From: Devosia soli | GTDB taxonomy: Bacteria > Pseudomonadota > Alphaproteobacteria > Rhizobiales > Devosiaceae | Length of the DNA: 64,000 bases | Direction of reading: 5' to 3' | Assembly: GCF_000970455.1 (NCBI RefSeq) | Contig: NZ_LAJG01000014.1 | Location: forward strand, 806,001 to 870,000 | Part shown: positions 18,682 to 27,195 of the stretch, piece by piece | How the letters are laid out: each line of letters opens with the position of its first letter | Position numbering within the stretch: the stretch's first letter is position 1 | Translations under genes and position numbers: made by a program | The notes under the pieces: generated by a model | Database searches by the model: none | Told to the model about the DNA's origin: nothing | What the model saw: only the letters and a program-made list of their open reading frames with translations

Positions 18682-19794
18682 TCAGCGCAAGTGCGGATGG
18701 AAAGCGACGACGGTGGGGGATCCGACGCCAATGGCCGGCTGGATAGGATCGAGATCGCCGGTGTCCGGGCGATAGCGAAAGAGTGTCAGGCAATCGCCTT
18801 CCTGGTTGGCGACAACCAGGATCGTACCGGTGGGATCGAAGGCAAAATCGCGCGGGATGCGCCCGCCGCTTGGCGTCGTGCCGAGGAAGGTGGCGATGCC
18901 GGTCTGCGGGTCGGTGCTAAAGCGTGCGAGGCTGTCGTGGCCGCGATTGCCGACATAGACATGCCGGCCATCGCGCGAAATGGCGATGGCTGAAGCCGAT
19001 GCGCCCTCATGGCCGCCCGATGGCAAAGTCGATGTGGTGGCGACAGCTCGAAGTGTGCCGGCCTCGGCATCGAAGGCCATGGTGACGAGGGCACAGTCGA
19101 GCTCGGTGACGCAATAAACGATTGGTAGACTTGGATGAAAGCAGAAATGCCGCGGTCCGGAGCCGGGTGGCAATGTCGCTTCGCCGTGCTCTTCAATGGT
19201 GCCTGCGCCGGCGTCAAACCGATAAATTTTGAGCCGATCGAGGCCGAGATCGGCGACGATGACGAAGCGGTTGTCCGGTGTCCATTGGATGCAATGGGCG
19301 TGCGGGCGATCTTGCCGCGATGCATTTGGCCCCCTGCCCTGATGCGCGACTTCCGCCATCAGCGGGCCGAGCCGGCCAATCTCGTCAGCGGGATATATTG
19401 CGAAAGATTTGTTGGGCTCTTCGGTGATCGGCAGGCCGCCATAGTTGGCGATGCCGACATAGCGGCCGGTGCGGTCGAAGGCGGCATGGCAGGTATAGTC
19501 GCCGCGGGTGGGTTGCTTGTTGAGATAACGCAGACTGCCGGCTAAGTCTTTGATTTCATAGCTGGTGACCAAGCCTTCGTGCCAGCCGTCGACCTCGCTG
19601 ACGGCGGCGAGGGCTTGGCCTTGGGGCGCGACGGCGATGAAGGTTGGATTGTCGATGCCTTCGGTGATCCCGAGCGGTTCGACGCGACCGGTATCGAGAT
19701 CGAGCTCGAAAGCAGCAATGCCCTTGCCAGCGGCTTTGGCGACATAGCCTATGCCGCGATTGACGCCGCCGATGTAAAAAAGCGCTTTTGGCAT
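18682..19794 (-). CDS. Lactonase, seven-bladed beta-propeller (6-phosphogluconolactonase-like)
   Basis: 370 aa, cytosolic, composed of repeated beta-rich blocks ending in short Ser/Pro/Gly turns, as in PF10282 lactonases. Examples of the repeat are FIAVAPQGQALAAVSEVDGW, YVGIANYGG, RFVIVADLGLDRLKIYRF, HVYVGNRGHDSLARF and FDPTGTILVVANQEGDCLTLF. The family hydrolyses sugar lactones. In this operon a lactone from a sugar dehydrogenase would be opened to the aldonate or aldarate used by the dehydratases. It lies 6 bases before the ManD gene. Confidence 0.82.
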   Translation of the reverse strand: MPKALFYIGGVNRGIGYVAKAAGKGIAAFELDLDTGRVEPLGITEGIDNPTFIAVAPQGQALAAVSEVDGWHEGLVTSYEIKDLAGSLRYLNKQPTRGDYTCHAAFDRTGRYVGIANYGGLPITEEPNKSFAIYPADEIGRLGPLMAEVAHQGRGPNASRQDRPHAHCIQWTPDNRFVIVADLGLDRLKIYRFDAGAGTIEEHGEATLPPGSGPRHFCFHPSLPIVYCVTELDCALVTMAFDAEAGTLRAVATTSTLPSGGHEGASASAIAISRDGRHVYVGNRGHDSLARFSTDPQTGIATFLGTTPSGGRIPRDFAFDPTGTILVVANQEGDCLTLFRYRPDTGDLDPIQPAIGVGSPTVVAFHPHLR

Positions 19795-19857
19795 AGAGGC
19801 TTGGTCCTGACTAAGATGATCGAGCCATCCGGACCAGCGGCCCGAATGACGGGCCCG

Positions 19858-20907
19858 CTAGAGTAAGCCGGAATATTGGGCCATGCGCACAAGGCCCTGC
19901 ATATAGCCGATGGCATGGGCGCGACCGCGGTGGTTCCAGTTGCTGTCGCCGTCCATCTTGGGGACATGGTCGTCGAGCAGAAATCCGTCGAAGCCATGGC
20001 GCGCGAGGAGGGCGATGACCTCGGCGGGATCGTAGTTGCCGTCGCCGATAAAGCACTCGGTGAAGTTGGGGACCGAGCCCTGCACATCGCGGAAATGAAT
20101 GTAGGCAATTGCACCGCGTGGGGCAAAGAACGTTACCAGTCCGTTAACGTTGACCGCGCCGCCGGGCATTTCCGAGCAACAGCCAAGGCAAAGGTCGAGC
20201 GCCCAGGCCGGCGATTGGCCCGCCATCTCGTAGGCTTTGTAAAAACCCTCAGGCCGATAGAAGAGACGCGCGACGCCACCCAGCATCGGCACCGGCGGAT
20301 CGTCGGGGTGGAGCGCGAGGCGAAGCCCCTCCTCTTCAGCGACCGGCAGGACGGCTTCGATGAAGTAGCGATAGTTTTCCCACATCGCGTCTTCGGTGAT
20401 GACGGGACCGTCCTTGCCGAAGAGTGGCATGGAGCTGGCCCGACCGAGGGTCGTCGGCATGAAGCTGCGGAGCTGGTCGAGATTGTCGGCATTGGCTTCG
20501 ACGACGGCCATATCGAATTGCCGCGCCAGGGCGCCGCCGCGCGTCTTAGCAGAGCGGTCCGTTGACCAGACCGAATTGGGCATGAAGTGATAACCAAGGA
20601 CCGGAACGCCGGCGCGGGCAACGGCACGAATGGTGGCCTGGTAGTTCTCGATCTGCTCGTCGCGCCCCTCAAGGCCGAGCATGGCCTTGTGATAGAAGTG
20701 GGTGGGTACGTTTTCGATGGCTTCGAATTTTAGCCCAGCCGCTTCGACCTGCTCGACAAGAGTGCGAACGTCTTGCTCTTCCCAGCGGTGGTCGCCGGGC
20801 AGGTTCGGATTGTTCATCTGAATGCCGCTGGCGCCGATTTGCGCGGCAAAGCGCAAACGCTCTTCGGTCAGATCGTGGAACTGCCCCACCGCGATCCTGA
20901 TCGCCAT
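19858..20907 (-). CDS. Mannonate dehydratase family protein (UxuA-like), copy 2
   Basis: 349 aa TIM-barrel protein, first gene of the sugar-acid enzyme operon. Blocks shared with UxuA are LALHPDDPPVP, LDLCLGCCSEM, YIHFRDVQGS and LLDDHVPKMDGD, followed by NHRGRAHAIGYMQGL. These hold the metal-ligand His, Cys, His and Asp. The opening (FHDLTEERLRFAAQIGASGIQMNNP) resembles xylose-isomerase-like barrels and is unlike copy 1. Together with ManD, the locus carries three proteins from two unrelated folds with apparent mannonate-dehydratase ancestry. A 225-base gap upstream should contain the promoter. Confidence 0.8.
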   Translation of the reverse strand: MAIRIAVGQFHDLTEERLRFAAQIGASGIQMNNPNLPGDHRWEEQDVRTLVEQVEAAGLKFEAIENVPTHFYHKAMLGLEGRDEQIENYQATIRAVARAGVPVLGYHFMPNSVWSTDRSAKTRGGALARQFDMAVVEANADNLDQLRSFMPTTLGRASSMPLFGKDGPVITEDAMWENYRYFIEAVLPVAEEEGLRLALHPDDPPVPMLGGVARLFYRPEGFYKAYEMAGQSPAWALDLCLGCCSEMPGGAVNVNGLVTFFAPRGAIAYIHFRDVQGSVPNFTECFIGDGNYDPAEVIALLARHGFDGFLLDDHVPKMDGDSNWNHRGRAHAIGYMQGLVRMAQYSGLL

Positions 20908-21132
20908 AGTCTCACCTCCCCCGTCGGTCAGTCGCGAACCGCGCTGCCGATCATGTTGACCTACGGTAGGAGCGAAACCACGCCTTTGCCAAGCATTATC
21001 GCATCAAATTCTCCAGATAATGTACAATCGTGATCGGAGCGTGCGCGAACGGCGGAAGCGTGATGGTCTGGTCGAAACGCGATGGAGGCCTAGACCGCGT
21101 CGTTTGACCCCGACACTTCTCGCGCCTCGTCC

Positions 21133-22110
21133 CTAGATCACTGCGGCGCGCGGACGATAGGACCCTTCGAGCTCCGCGATATCGTCTGAACCGAGCTGCA
21201 ATGTCAGCGCAGCGACAGCGTCCTTGAGATGGTGCGGCTTTGAAGCGCCGATGATGGGTGCGGTGACAAGCGGGTTGCTGAGAACCCAAGCAAGCGCAAC
21301 CTGAGACATCGGGACACCATGACGCTGTGCAACCCGTTGCACAGCGTCAACGATGGTCCTGTCCATCTCGGCAGTGTCGCCGTAGAGTTTGGGAATGACA
21401 TTGTCTGTTCCCGAGCGGCCGGTGGCCTCGCCCCATGGACGGGTGAGCAGTCCCCGGCCCTGAGGGCTCCAAGGAATGATGCCGACGCCTTGGTCGGCGC
21501 AGAGCGGCAGCATCTCGCGTTCTTCCTCGCGATAAAGAAGGCTCAGCTGGTTCTGCATCGAGATGAACGGCGTCCAGCCATTCATCTTGGCGACATATTG
21601 GGCTTTCGAAAACTGCCAGGCGGACATGGACGATGCACCGATATAGGTCGCCTTGCCGGAGCGCACCACGTCGTGCAGCGCCTCCATGGTTTCCTCGATG
21701 GGCGTGTCATTATCCCAGCGATGGATCTGATAGAGATCGACATAGTCGGTCTGAAGGCGGGCCAGCGACGCATCGATCTCCCGCATGATGGATCGTCGCG
21801 AGAGGCCGGTGGCATTGGCATCGGTTCGCCGCGTTGCTCCATTGACCTTGGTTGCGAGGACGACGTCCTCACGGCGCACGAAATCCTTGAGCGCGCGACC
21901 GACGATTTCCTCGGAGCTGCCATCGGAATAGACATTTGCGGTATCGAAAAAGGTGATGCCAAGATCGAGCGCCTGACGAATGAAAGGCCGGCTCTCATCC
22001 TCTGGAAGCGTCCACGGATGGTTGCCCTGATCTGGCGCACCATAGGTCATGCAGCCGAGGCAGAGGCGAGAAACCTTGAGGCCGCTATTTCCCATGCGTT
22101 TATGTTCCAA
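21133..22110 (-). CDS. Aldo/keto reductase
   Basis: 325 aa NADPH-dependent oxidoreductase of the AKR superfamily. The catalytic tetrad is visible: Asp56 (FFDTANVYS), Tyr61, Lys88 (LATKVNG) and His130 (YQIHRWD). The late-barrel nucleotide-binding segment IIGASKPHHLKDAVAAL is present. The size and opening resemble YajO/IolS-type reductases. It is a single gene, divergent from the dimethylformamidase-like operon. A 28-base perfect-arm palindrome lies inside its coding sequence. The substrate is unknown. Confidence 0.87.
   Translation of the reverse strand: MEHKRMGNSGLKVSRLCLGCMTYGAPDQGNHPWTLPEDESRPFIRQALDLGITFFDTANVYSDGSSEEIVGRALKDFVRREDVVLATKVNGATRRTDANATGLSRRSIMREIDASLARLQTDYVDLYQIHRWDNDTPIEETMEALHDVVRSGKATYIGASSMSAWQFSKAQYVAKMNGWTPFISMQNQLSLLYREEEREMLPLCADQGVGIIPWSPQGRGLLTRPWGEATGRSGTDNVIPKLYGDTAEMDRTIVDAVQRVAQRHGVPMSQVALAWVLSNPLVTAPIIGASKPHHLKDAVAALTLQLGSDDIAELEGSYRPRAAVI
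21321..21348. repeat. 28-bp perfect inverted repeat within the aldo/keto reductase gene
   Basis: Arms GACGCTGTGCAAC (21321-21333) and GTTGCACAGCGTC (21336-21348) are exact reverse complements with a 2-base centre. It encodes DAVQRVAQR on the minus strand, a helical stretch of the reductase, so it may be partly a product of coding. Its length makes it stand out as a possible protein-binding site or RNA hairpin. Confidence 0.7.
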
Positions 22111-22365
22111 CGTTCTTCTCCCAATGTCCGCATTGTCTTGTCGCGTTCAGCGTAAAGCTTGGCGAGGCCGGATGTATAGAATTAATCAGCGCACCACAGA
22201 ACGGCGCTCGACTGAGAGTGGACAAACGCTGGCGCATGCCTCCGAACCTTTCCGGGAACAGATTAAAACCGCAAAGCGAGGCATCATGGCCCTGGTTCGT
22301 CTGGCCGTTGGCCGCGCTTTGGCTTAGGTCCCTACCTGTTATCAATCGAATTATAGGCTTGCCCA

Positions 22366-24345
22366 ATGCTGCGCGCCGTCGATCACGCCTCGCTGGCGGT
22401 TTCAGGCTTTGTGGAGCCTTGGACCGGCACCGCCCGCACGCGCATGGTGTCCTGTTCTTGCGCCGGAAATGTCGAAACTGTCCGCATCCGCGCACTTGAT
22501 CGCGACGGCATGCCAGAACTCGATTGGCAGGTCAGGCCACTCCAAGCCTCTACTGGCCGCCGCTTTTCTCAAGGTTCGTGGCTTTCGATAGCCCATGCCC
22601 GAACGGTTACGGCGCTGTCCTTTGAAATGCTGCTGACGCGCAACGAGGGCACTCGCGTGCTGCTCGAGGCCGGCGCGTTTCAGTTGGCGATCGTCGACGG
22701 CGTCAACTTAGTGGTGCGCGAGGGCGAGAGCCTCGCTTCGGTCGGCAATCTGCCGCAGCGCCAGTGGCTCATGCTCGAACTGAGCCGCGGCGAGCTTCGG
22801 ATCGTGACGCTGGAAGAGGACAAGCCATTCGCCCTTGCAAGCAAGTTGCCCAGCCAGACGCTCGACCAAGTCATCATCGGCTCGGATGCAGACGAGGCGC
22901 TGCCAACGCTCAATTGCCGGATGGCCAACATCAGCCTCACCGCGGACGGTCGAAACGTCAGGTGGACCTTTCCCACCCTTTTTACCGACGCACCGATGAT
23001 GTCCGAGGGATTGGCGCTGCGGCTACACAACAATCCAACCTTTTGCGTGCGATCTGCGCGCTGGGACGGATCGAGCCTTGATCCGCGCCTGACGCCATCA
23101 CATTACGATGCCGTCCACTTTCACGACACCTACATGGCGGGGCTCGATTGGCCGGCCAGTTTCGCCATCGACATTCCGGCCGATGCGCGCTCCGGCGTCT
23201 ATGCCATCGAAATCCAGACAGGCGAAGCCACAGAGCGCATTCCCTTTTTCGTCTCGGCGGCCGAACCCACTTCGTCGCTTTTGTTCATCGCCCCGACGGC
23301 GACTTATCTCGCCTATGCCGATGAGTATCTGCCGCCCCATCTTTATGAATGGATCGGCACCGATCGCGGCCACGAATTTGCCCGGGCCAACAATCTGCGC
23401 TCGCTCTACGATTACCATTCCGATGCGAGCGGCGTATCCCTTGCCTCGACGCGCCGGCCAAAGGCGACGCTACGCGACGACTACAGCTATCCGCTCTGCG
23501 GCGCGCCGCACCTGCTGCCCGTAGATTTGCATTTCCTGGCCTTTGCTGCGCGCAACGGCATCGCGATCGATGTCGCCACCGATCATGATCTGCATGAAAA
23601 TGGGCTCGCCCTCCTCCGCCCCTATCGCAGCGTTATCACCGGCAGCCACCCGGAATATCTGTCGGTCTTCATGGAAGACGCCTATCGCCGCTATGTCGCC
23701 ACTGGCGGGCATCTTTCCTATCTCGGCGGCAATGGCTTTGCCGCAGCCGTCGCCTTCAAGGATGACCTGATGGAATTGCGGCGCGGGCCAACGCAGGCCG
23801 GTCGCACATGGGATGGCCCCCTGGCCGAAATGCCCCTGGCGCTGACCAACGAGCCGGGCGGCTATCTGCGCGATCGCGGCCGCGGCGAATTCACCCTGAC
23901 CGGCGTCGGTATCGCCCTGATGGGTTTTAGCAAGGCCCTGCCCTTCACGCGTACCGCCGCCAGTCATGAGCCAGCCTTTGCCTGGCTCTTCGGTGGGGTG
24001 GTAGGCGACACCTTCGGCCATACCGGGATGGTTCTCGGCGGCGCCGCGGGCTATGAGGTCGATAGCACCAATCCTGCGCTCGGCACGCCTGAAAACATCG
24101 TGGTTCTCGCGACAGCTCAGGGTTTTCCCGACGACTATGTCGATGACCCCGGCCGCTGGTACGAGGGTGGCACGGCCGAACGCGGCGCGCGCCAGATTGC
24201 GGAAATGACCTTCCTGTCCCACCCTTCGGGAGGATCGGTATTTTCGGCCAGCTCGGTTTCGTTTCTCGGAGCCTTGCCGGGACCGGATGAGCAAAACGAT
24301 GTTGGCAGGATGACACTGAATCTGCTCAGGCACTTTTCAAGCTGA
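22366..24345 (+). CDS. N,N-dimethylformamidase large (beta) subunit-like protein
   Basis: 659 aa. The C-terminal half from about residue 300 matches the DMFase large-subunit C-terminal domain pattern: APTATYLAYADEYL, then RSLYDYHSDASGVSLASTRRPK, LLPVDLHFLAFAARNGI, VATDHDLHENG, VITGSHPEYLSVFMEDA and GGHLSYLGGNGF. In characterised DMFase, tyrosines and a glutamate in this domain bind a catalytic iron and the enzyme hydrolyses DMF to dimethylamine and formate. The N-terminal part is beta-rich, fitting the family's sandwich domain. No small-subunit gene lies nearby. It precedes an SsuABC/TauABC-type importer, suggesting a small amide or related nitrogen compound as substrate. Confidence 0.72.
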   Translation: MLRAVDHASLAVSGFVEPWTGTARTRMVSCSCAGNVETVRIRALDRDGMPELDWQVRPLQASTGRRFSQGSWLSIAHARTVTALSFEMLLTRNEGTRVLLEAGAFQLAIVDGVNLVVREGESLASVGNLPQRQWLMLELSRGELRIVTLEEDKPFALASKLPSQTLDQVIIGSDADEALPTLNCRMANISLTADGRNVRWTFPTLFTDAPMMSEGLALRLHNNPTFCVRSARWDGSSLDPRLTPSHYDAVHFHDTYMAGLDWPASFAIDIPADARSGVYAIEIQTGEATERIPFFVSAAEPTSSLLFIAPTATYLAYADEYLPPHLYEWIGTDRGHEFARANNLRSLYDYHSDASGVSLASTRRPKATLRDDYSYPLCGAPHLLPVDLHFLAFAARNGIAIDVATDHDLHENGLALLRPYRSVITGSHPEYLSVFMEDAYRRYVATGGHLSYLGGNGFAAAVAFKDDLMELRRGPTQAGRTWDGPLAEMPLALTNEPGGYLRDRGRGEFTLTGVGIALMGFSKALPFTRTAASHEPAFAWLFGGVVGDTFGHTGMVLGGAAGYEVDSTNPALGTPENIVVLATAQGFPDDYVDDPGRWYEGGTAERGARQIAEMTFLSHPSGGSVFSASSVSFLGALPGPDEQNDVGRMTLNLLRHFSS

Positions 24346-24401
24346 GCTAATCCGTACATGTATGCTGCCAATGCCTTCGCGCCCCTCAAGGAACACCTCC
24401 C

Positions 24402-25364
24402 ATGAAGCTTGCATCACTCGCCCTTGCCGGTCTCTCGCTTGCGGCTCTCGCCGTCCCCGCTTCCGCTGAAACGGTCAAGATCGGTGTGCAGCCCTGGCTC
24501 GGCTATGGTCCGCTCTGGATTGCCGACCAGAAGGGGTTCTTCAAGGAGAACGGCGTCGATGTGCAACTGATCAACTTCACCTGGGACCAGGACGTTGCTG
24601 CGGCGCTTGCCAGCGGCAATATCCAGGTGATCTCCGCCGCCACCAACACCGTCATCCTCAACATGAACAATGGCGTCGATCTCAAAGCGTTCATGATTAT
24701 GGACGGCTCGACGACGGCAGACGCGGTCCTCGCCGGCAAGGACGTTGCCGCGATCACCGACCTCAAGGGCAAGAGCGTGGCCTACGAGAAAGGCTCGACC
24801 AGCGACCTCCTGATCAATTATGCGCTCAATTCCAACGGCCTCACCATTGCCGATGTCGAGGCGGTGCCGATCGCGGCGGCCGATGCAGGGCTTGCCCTGA
24901 TCGCTGGCCGCGTTGATGTGGCCGTGACCTACGAGCCCTATATTTCGGCAGCCCTCGCCCAGGGCCCGGACTTCAAGGTTCTTTATACCGCAGGCGAAAA
25001 GCCCGGCCTCATCAGCGACGTGCTCGCCGCCGAAACGAGCTTCATTGCCGGCAACCAGCAGGATCTCGTCGGCATCATCAAGGCCTGGGACGAGGCTGTG
25101 ACCTTCCTGCGCGACAATCCCGAAGAAGGCGGCAAGATCATCGCCGATGCCGTCGGCAGCCCGATCGAGGAATTCAACACCGCTTTTGCCGGCGTGCACC
25201 TCTATGACCTCGCCGAGAACGAAGCCGCCCTCAAGGGCGAATTCCAGGCAACGGTCGAAGAGATTGGCTCCATCATGCAGCAAGCCAACCCCGATGAGGT
25301 CAAGACGCTGCCGACGGGGGACACCTTCTTCGATCTCATGGCCCTTTCGGCCGCCGCACAATAA
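24402..25364 (+). CDS. ABC transporter substrate-binding protein (SsuA/TauA/NMT1-like)
   Basis: 320 aa. The signal peptide is at residues 1-22 (LAGLSLAALAVPASA, then ET). The mature N-terminus VKIGVQPWLGYGPLWIADQKGFFKENG is the typical opening of nitrate/sulfonate/taurine-type and NMT1/THI5-like binding proteins. It is followed by SAATNTVILNMNNG and KGKSVAYEKGS, conserved phases of the fold. ATG 24402 is preceded by AAGGA. It is followed by a 9-bp hairpin and the cognate permease and ATPase genes. Ligands of the family are small organic nitrogen or sulphur compounds or pyrimidine precursors. The upstream amidase-like gene points to an amide. Confidence 0.85.
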   Translation: MKLASLALAGLSLAALAVPASAETVKIGVQPWLGYGPLWIADQKGFFKENGVDVQLINFTWDQDVAAALASGNIQVISAATNTVILNMNNGVDLKAFMIMDGSTTADAVLAGKDVAAITDLKGKSVAYEKGSTSDLLINYALNSNGLTIADVEAVPIAAADAGLALIAGRVDVAVTYEPYISAALAQGPDFKVLYTAGEKPGLISDVLAAETSFIAGNQQDLVGIIKAWDEAVTFLRDNPEEGGKIIADAVGSPIEEFNTAFAGVHLYDLAENEAALKGEFQATVEEIGSIMQQANPDEVKTLPTGDTFFDLMALSAAAQ

Positions 25365-25370
25365 TTTTTG

Positions 25371-25393
25371 GCCGGCGTCGCGAAGACGCCGGC
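25371..25393 (+). terminator. Intercistronic hairpin after the binding-protein gene
   Basis: GCCGGCGTC pairs perfectly with GACGCCGGC (9 bp) around a 5-nt loop, 7 bases after the binding-protein stop and before the permease gene. It has the same placement as the hairpins after the other four binding-protein genes in the window. Confidence 0.6.
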
Positions 25394-25417
25394 ATCTATT
25401 CAAACTTCGAGTAGCGC

Positions 25418-26275
25418 ATGCCCAAGACCTCGAGCATCGCGGCAAATGCCGCGGCTGGTCGCATCGACCGTCGACAATCGCGCCGCAAAAAAGGTCTGTT
25501 GCGGCTGCGCCAGCCCATTCCGGATCGCGTCTTCACGACTGCCGGCCTCGTCGTGCCGGTGGTCCTCGTGCTCCTGTGGTTCGCGGTCACTGCACTTGGC
25601 CTCGTCAAGCCGCTGTTCTTGCCCAGCCCACTCGCCATCCTTGAAGAAGCATGGCGGCAGATCTCGACCGGCATCCTGTTCGAAGACGCCGCCGTCAGCA
25701 GCTATCGCATCATCGTCGGTTGGCTCAGTGCCGCGGTCCTGGCCATTCCCGTCGGTATCCTGATGGGCAATTTCCGTCTCTTCGAAGGGGCGCTCGAGCC
25801 GCTGATCTCGACGGTGCGCTATATGCCGATCGTCGCCTTGATACCGCTCACCATTCTTTGGGCTGGCATCGGCGACGAGCAGAAAATCCTGATCCTCTTT
25901 CTCGGCACCTTCTTCCAGATGACGCTGATGGTGATGGACAACGTCAAGAATATCGACGTCAATCTCATCCGGGCCGGGCAGACTCTGGGCTTTTCCAATA
26001 CCGAGATCCTCTGGCGCATCATCCTGCCGGCGGCCCTGCCTGCGATTTGGGATACGTGCCGCATCACCATCGGCTGGACCTGGACCTATCTTGTCGTCGC
26101 GGAACTGGTTGCCGCCCAAAGCGGGCTCGGCCGCCGCATCATGGATGCGCAGCGCTACCTTGCGACCGACACCATTATCTTCGGTACGCTGTTCATCGGC
26201 CTATTGGGTCTTTTGACCGACTACGCCTTCAAGCGCACCGGCCGATCGCTCTTTCGCTGGACGGCCGATCGATGA
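25418..26275 (+). CDS. ABC transporter permease (SsuC/TauC-like)
   Basis: 285 aa inner-membrane permease. After a basic N-terminal tail (RRQSRRKKGLLRLRQP) there are six hydrophobic segments. The first is TAGLVVPVVLVLLWFAVTALG. The segment KNIDVNLIRAGQTLGFSNTEILWRIILPAALP near residue 180 is the ATPase-contacting EAA loop with the family ending IxLPAALP. Its stop overlaps the start of the ATPase gene (ATGA), so the two are coupled. Confidence 0.87.
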   Translation: MPKTSSIAANAAAGRIDRRQSRRKKGLLRLRQPIPDRVFTTAGLVVPVVLVLLWFAVTALGLVKPLFLPSPLAILEEAWRQISTGILFEDAAVSSYRIIVGWLSAAVLAIPVGILMGNFRLFEGALEPLISTVRYMPIVALIPLTILWAGIGDEQKILILFLGTFFQMTLMVMDNVKNIDVNLIRAGQTLGFSNTEILWRIILPAALPAIWDTCRITIGWTWTYLVVAELVAAQSGLGRRIMDAQRYLATDTIIFGTLFIGLLGLLTDYAFKRTGRSLFRWTADR

Positions 26276-27075
26276 CCATGGCGCCCATACCCAAAATCCG
26301 CGCAGAAGCCGTGGGCAAGATCTTCGGCGAAGGCGCGGACGAGTTCCTCGCCATCGACCGGATCGACCTAACCGTTGCGCCCAACGAATTCGTCTCGATC
26401 GTCGGCACGTCCGGTTGCGGCAAGTCCACCTTCCTCAACATGGTCGGAGGCCTCACCGAGCCGACCTTTGGCGACATCCTCATCGATGGCAAACCGGTTA
26501 AGGGTCCCGGCCGAGACCGCGGCTTCGTCTTTCAGGGCTATAGCCTTTTTGAATGGATGACCGTCGAAGGCAACATTCTTTTTGCGCTCGAAAAGAGCCG
26601 GCTGAGCAAGCCGGAAAAGACCGAACTGGTGCGCCAGTTCATTCACGAGGTTGGGCTGAGGGGCTTCGAAAAGTCCTACCCGCGGCAGCTCTCGGGCGGC
26701 ATGCGCCAGCGCGTCGCGATTGCGCGGGCGCTGGTTTATAAGCCCTCACTGCTCCTTATGGACGAGCCGTTTGGCGCTCTAGACGCCCAGACCCGCGGCA
26801 TGATGCAGGAATTGCTGCTCAAGGTTTGGGAGGATCATAAGGTGACCGTTCTCTTCGTCACCCACGACGTCGAGGAAGCCATCTTTCTTGCTGACAGGGT
26901 CATTGTGCTCGCTTCCCGTCCCGGCCGCATCAAGCGCGAACTCACGGTCGATCTCCCGCGTCCCCGCCAATTCGACATCGTCACCAGCCCGGAATTCTCG
27001 CAGCTAAAGCGCGGCGTCCTCGCCGACATCCGGGAGGAAACGCTGAAAGTGATGTCGCTGGGTGACGCAGGCTAA
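26272..27075 (+). CDS. ABC transporter ATP-binding protein (SsuB/TauB-like)
   Basis: 267 aa cytosolic ATPase. Walker A GTSGCGKST at residues 45-53, Q-loop VFQGYSLFEWMTV, signature LSGGMRQR, Walker B LLLMDEPFGALD, and switch His in FVTHDVEEA. The NTSGCGKST-like Walker A and the FEWMTV segment are typical of nitrate/sulfonate/taurine ATPases. ATG 26272 is chosen because it overlaps the permease stop. A longer frame starting at 25651 would lie over the permease gene. It is the last gene of the amidase-like operon. Confidence 0.9.
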   Translation: MTMAPIPKIRAEAVGKIFGEGADEFLAIDRIDLTVAPNEFVSIVGTSGCGKSTFLNMVGGLTEPTFGDILIDGKPVKGPGRDRGFVFQGYSLFEWMTVEGNILFALEKSRLSKPEKTELVRQFIHEVGLRGFEKSYPRQLSGGMRQRVAIARALVYKPSLLLMDEPFGALDAQTRGMMQELLLKVWEDHKVTVLFVTHDVEEAIFLADRVIVLASRPGRIKRELTVDLPRPRQFDIVTSPEFSQLKRGVLADIREETLKVMSLGDAG

Positions 27076-27195
27076 GATTGGCGTCAAGGCTTGCGCCAGA
27101 TAGCTTGACGGTTGGATCAAAGCGCTAGGCAAGTGCGAGGGTTCGGGCCCTGCCGGACACTCCCCGGCATAGAGACCGCTGTCCACCATTAGGCG

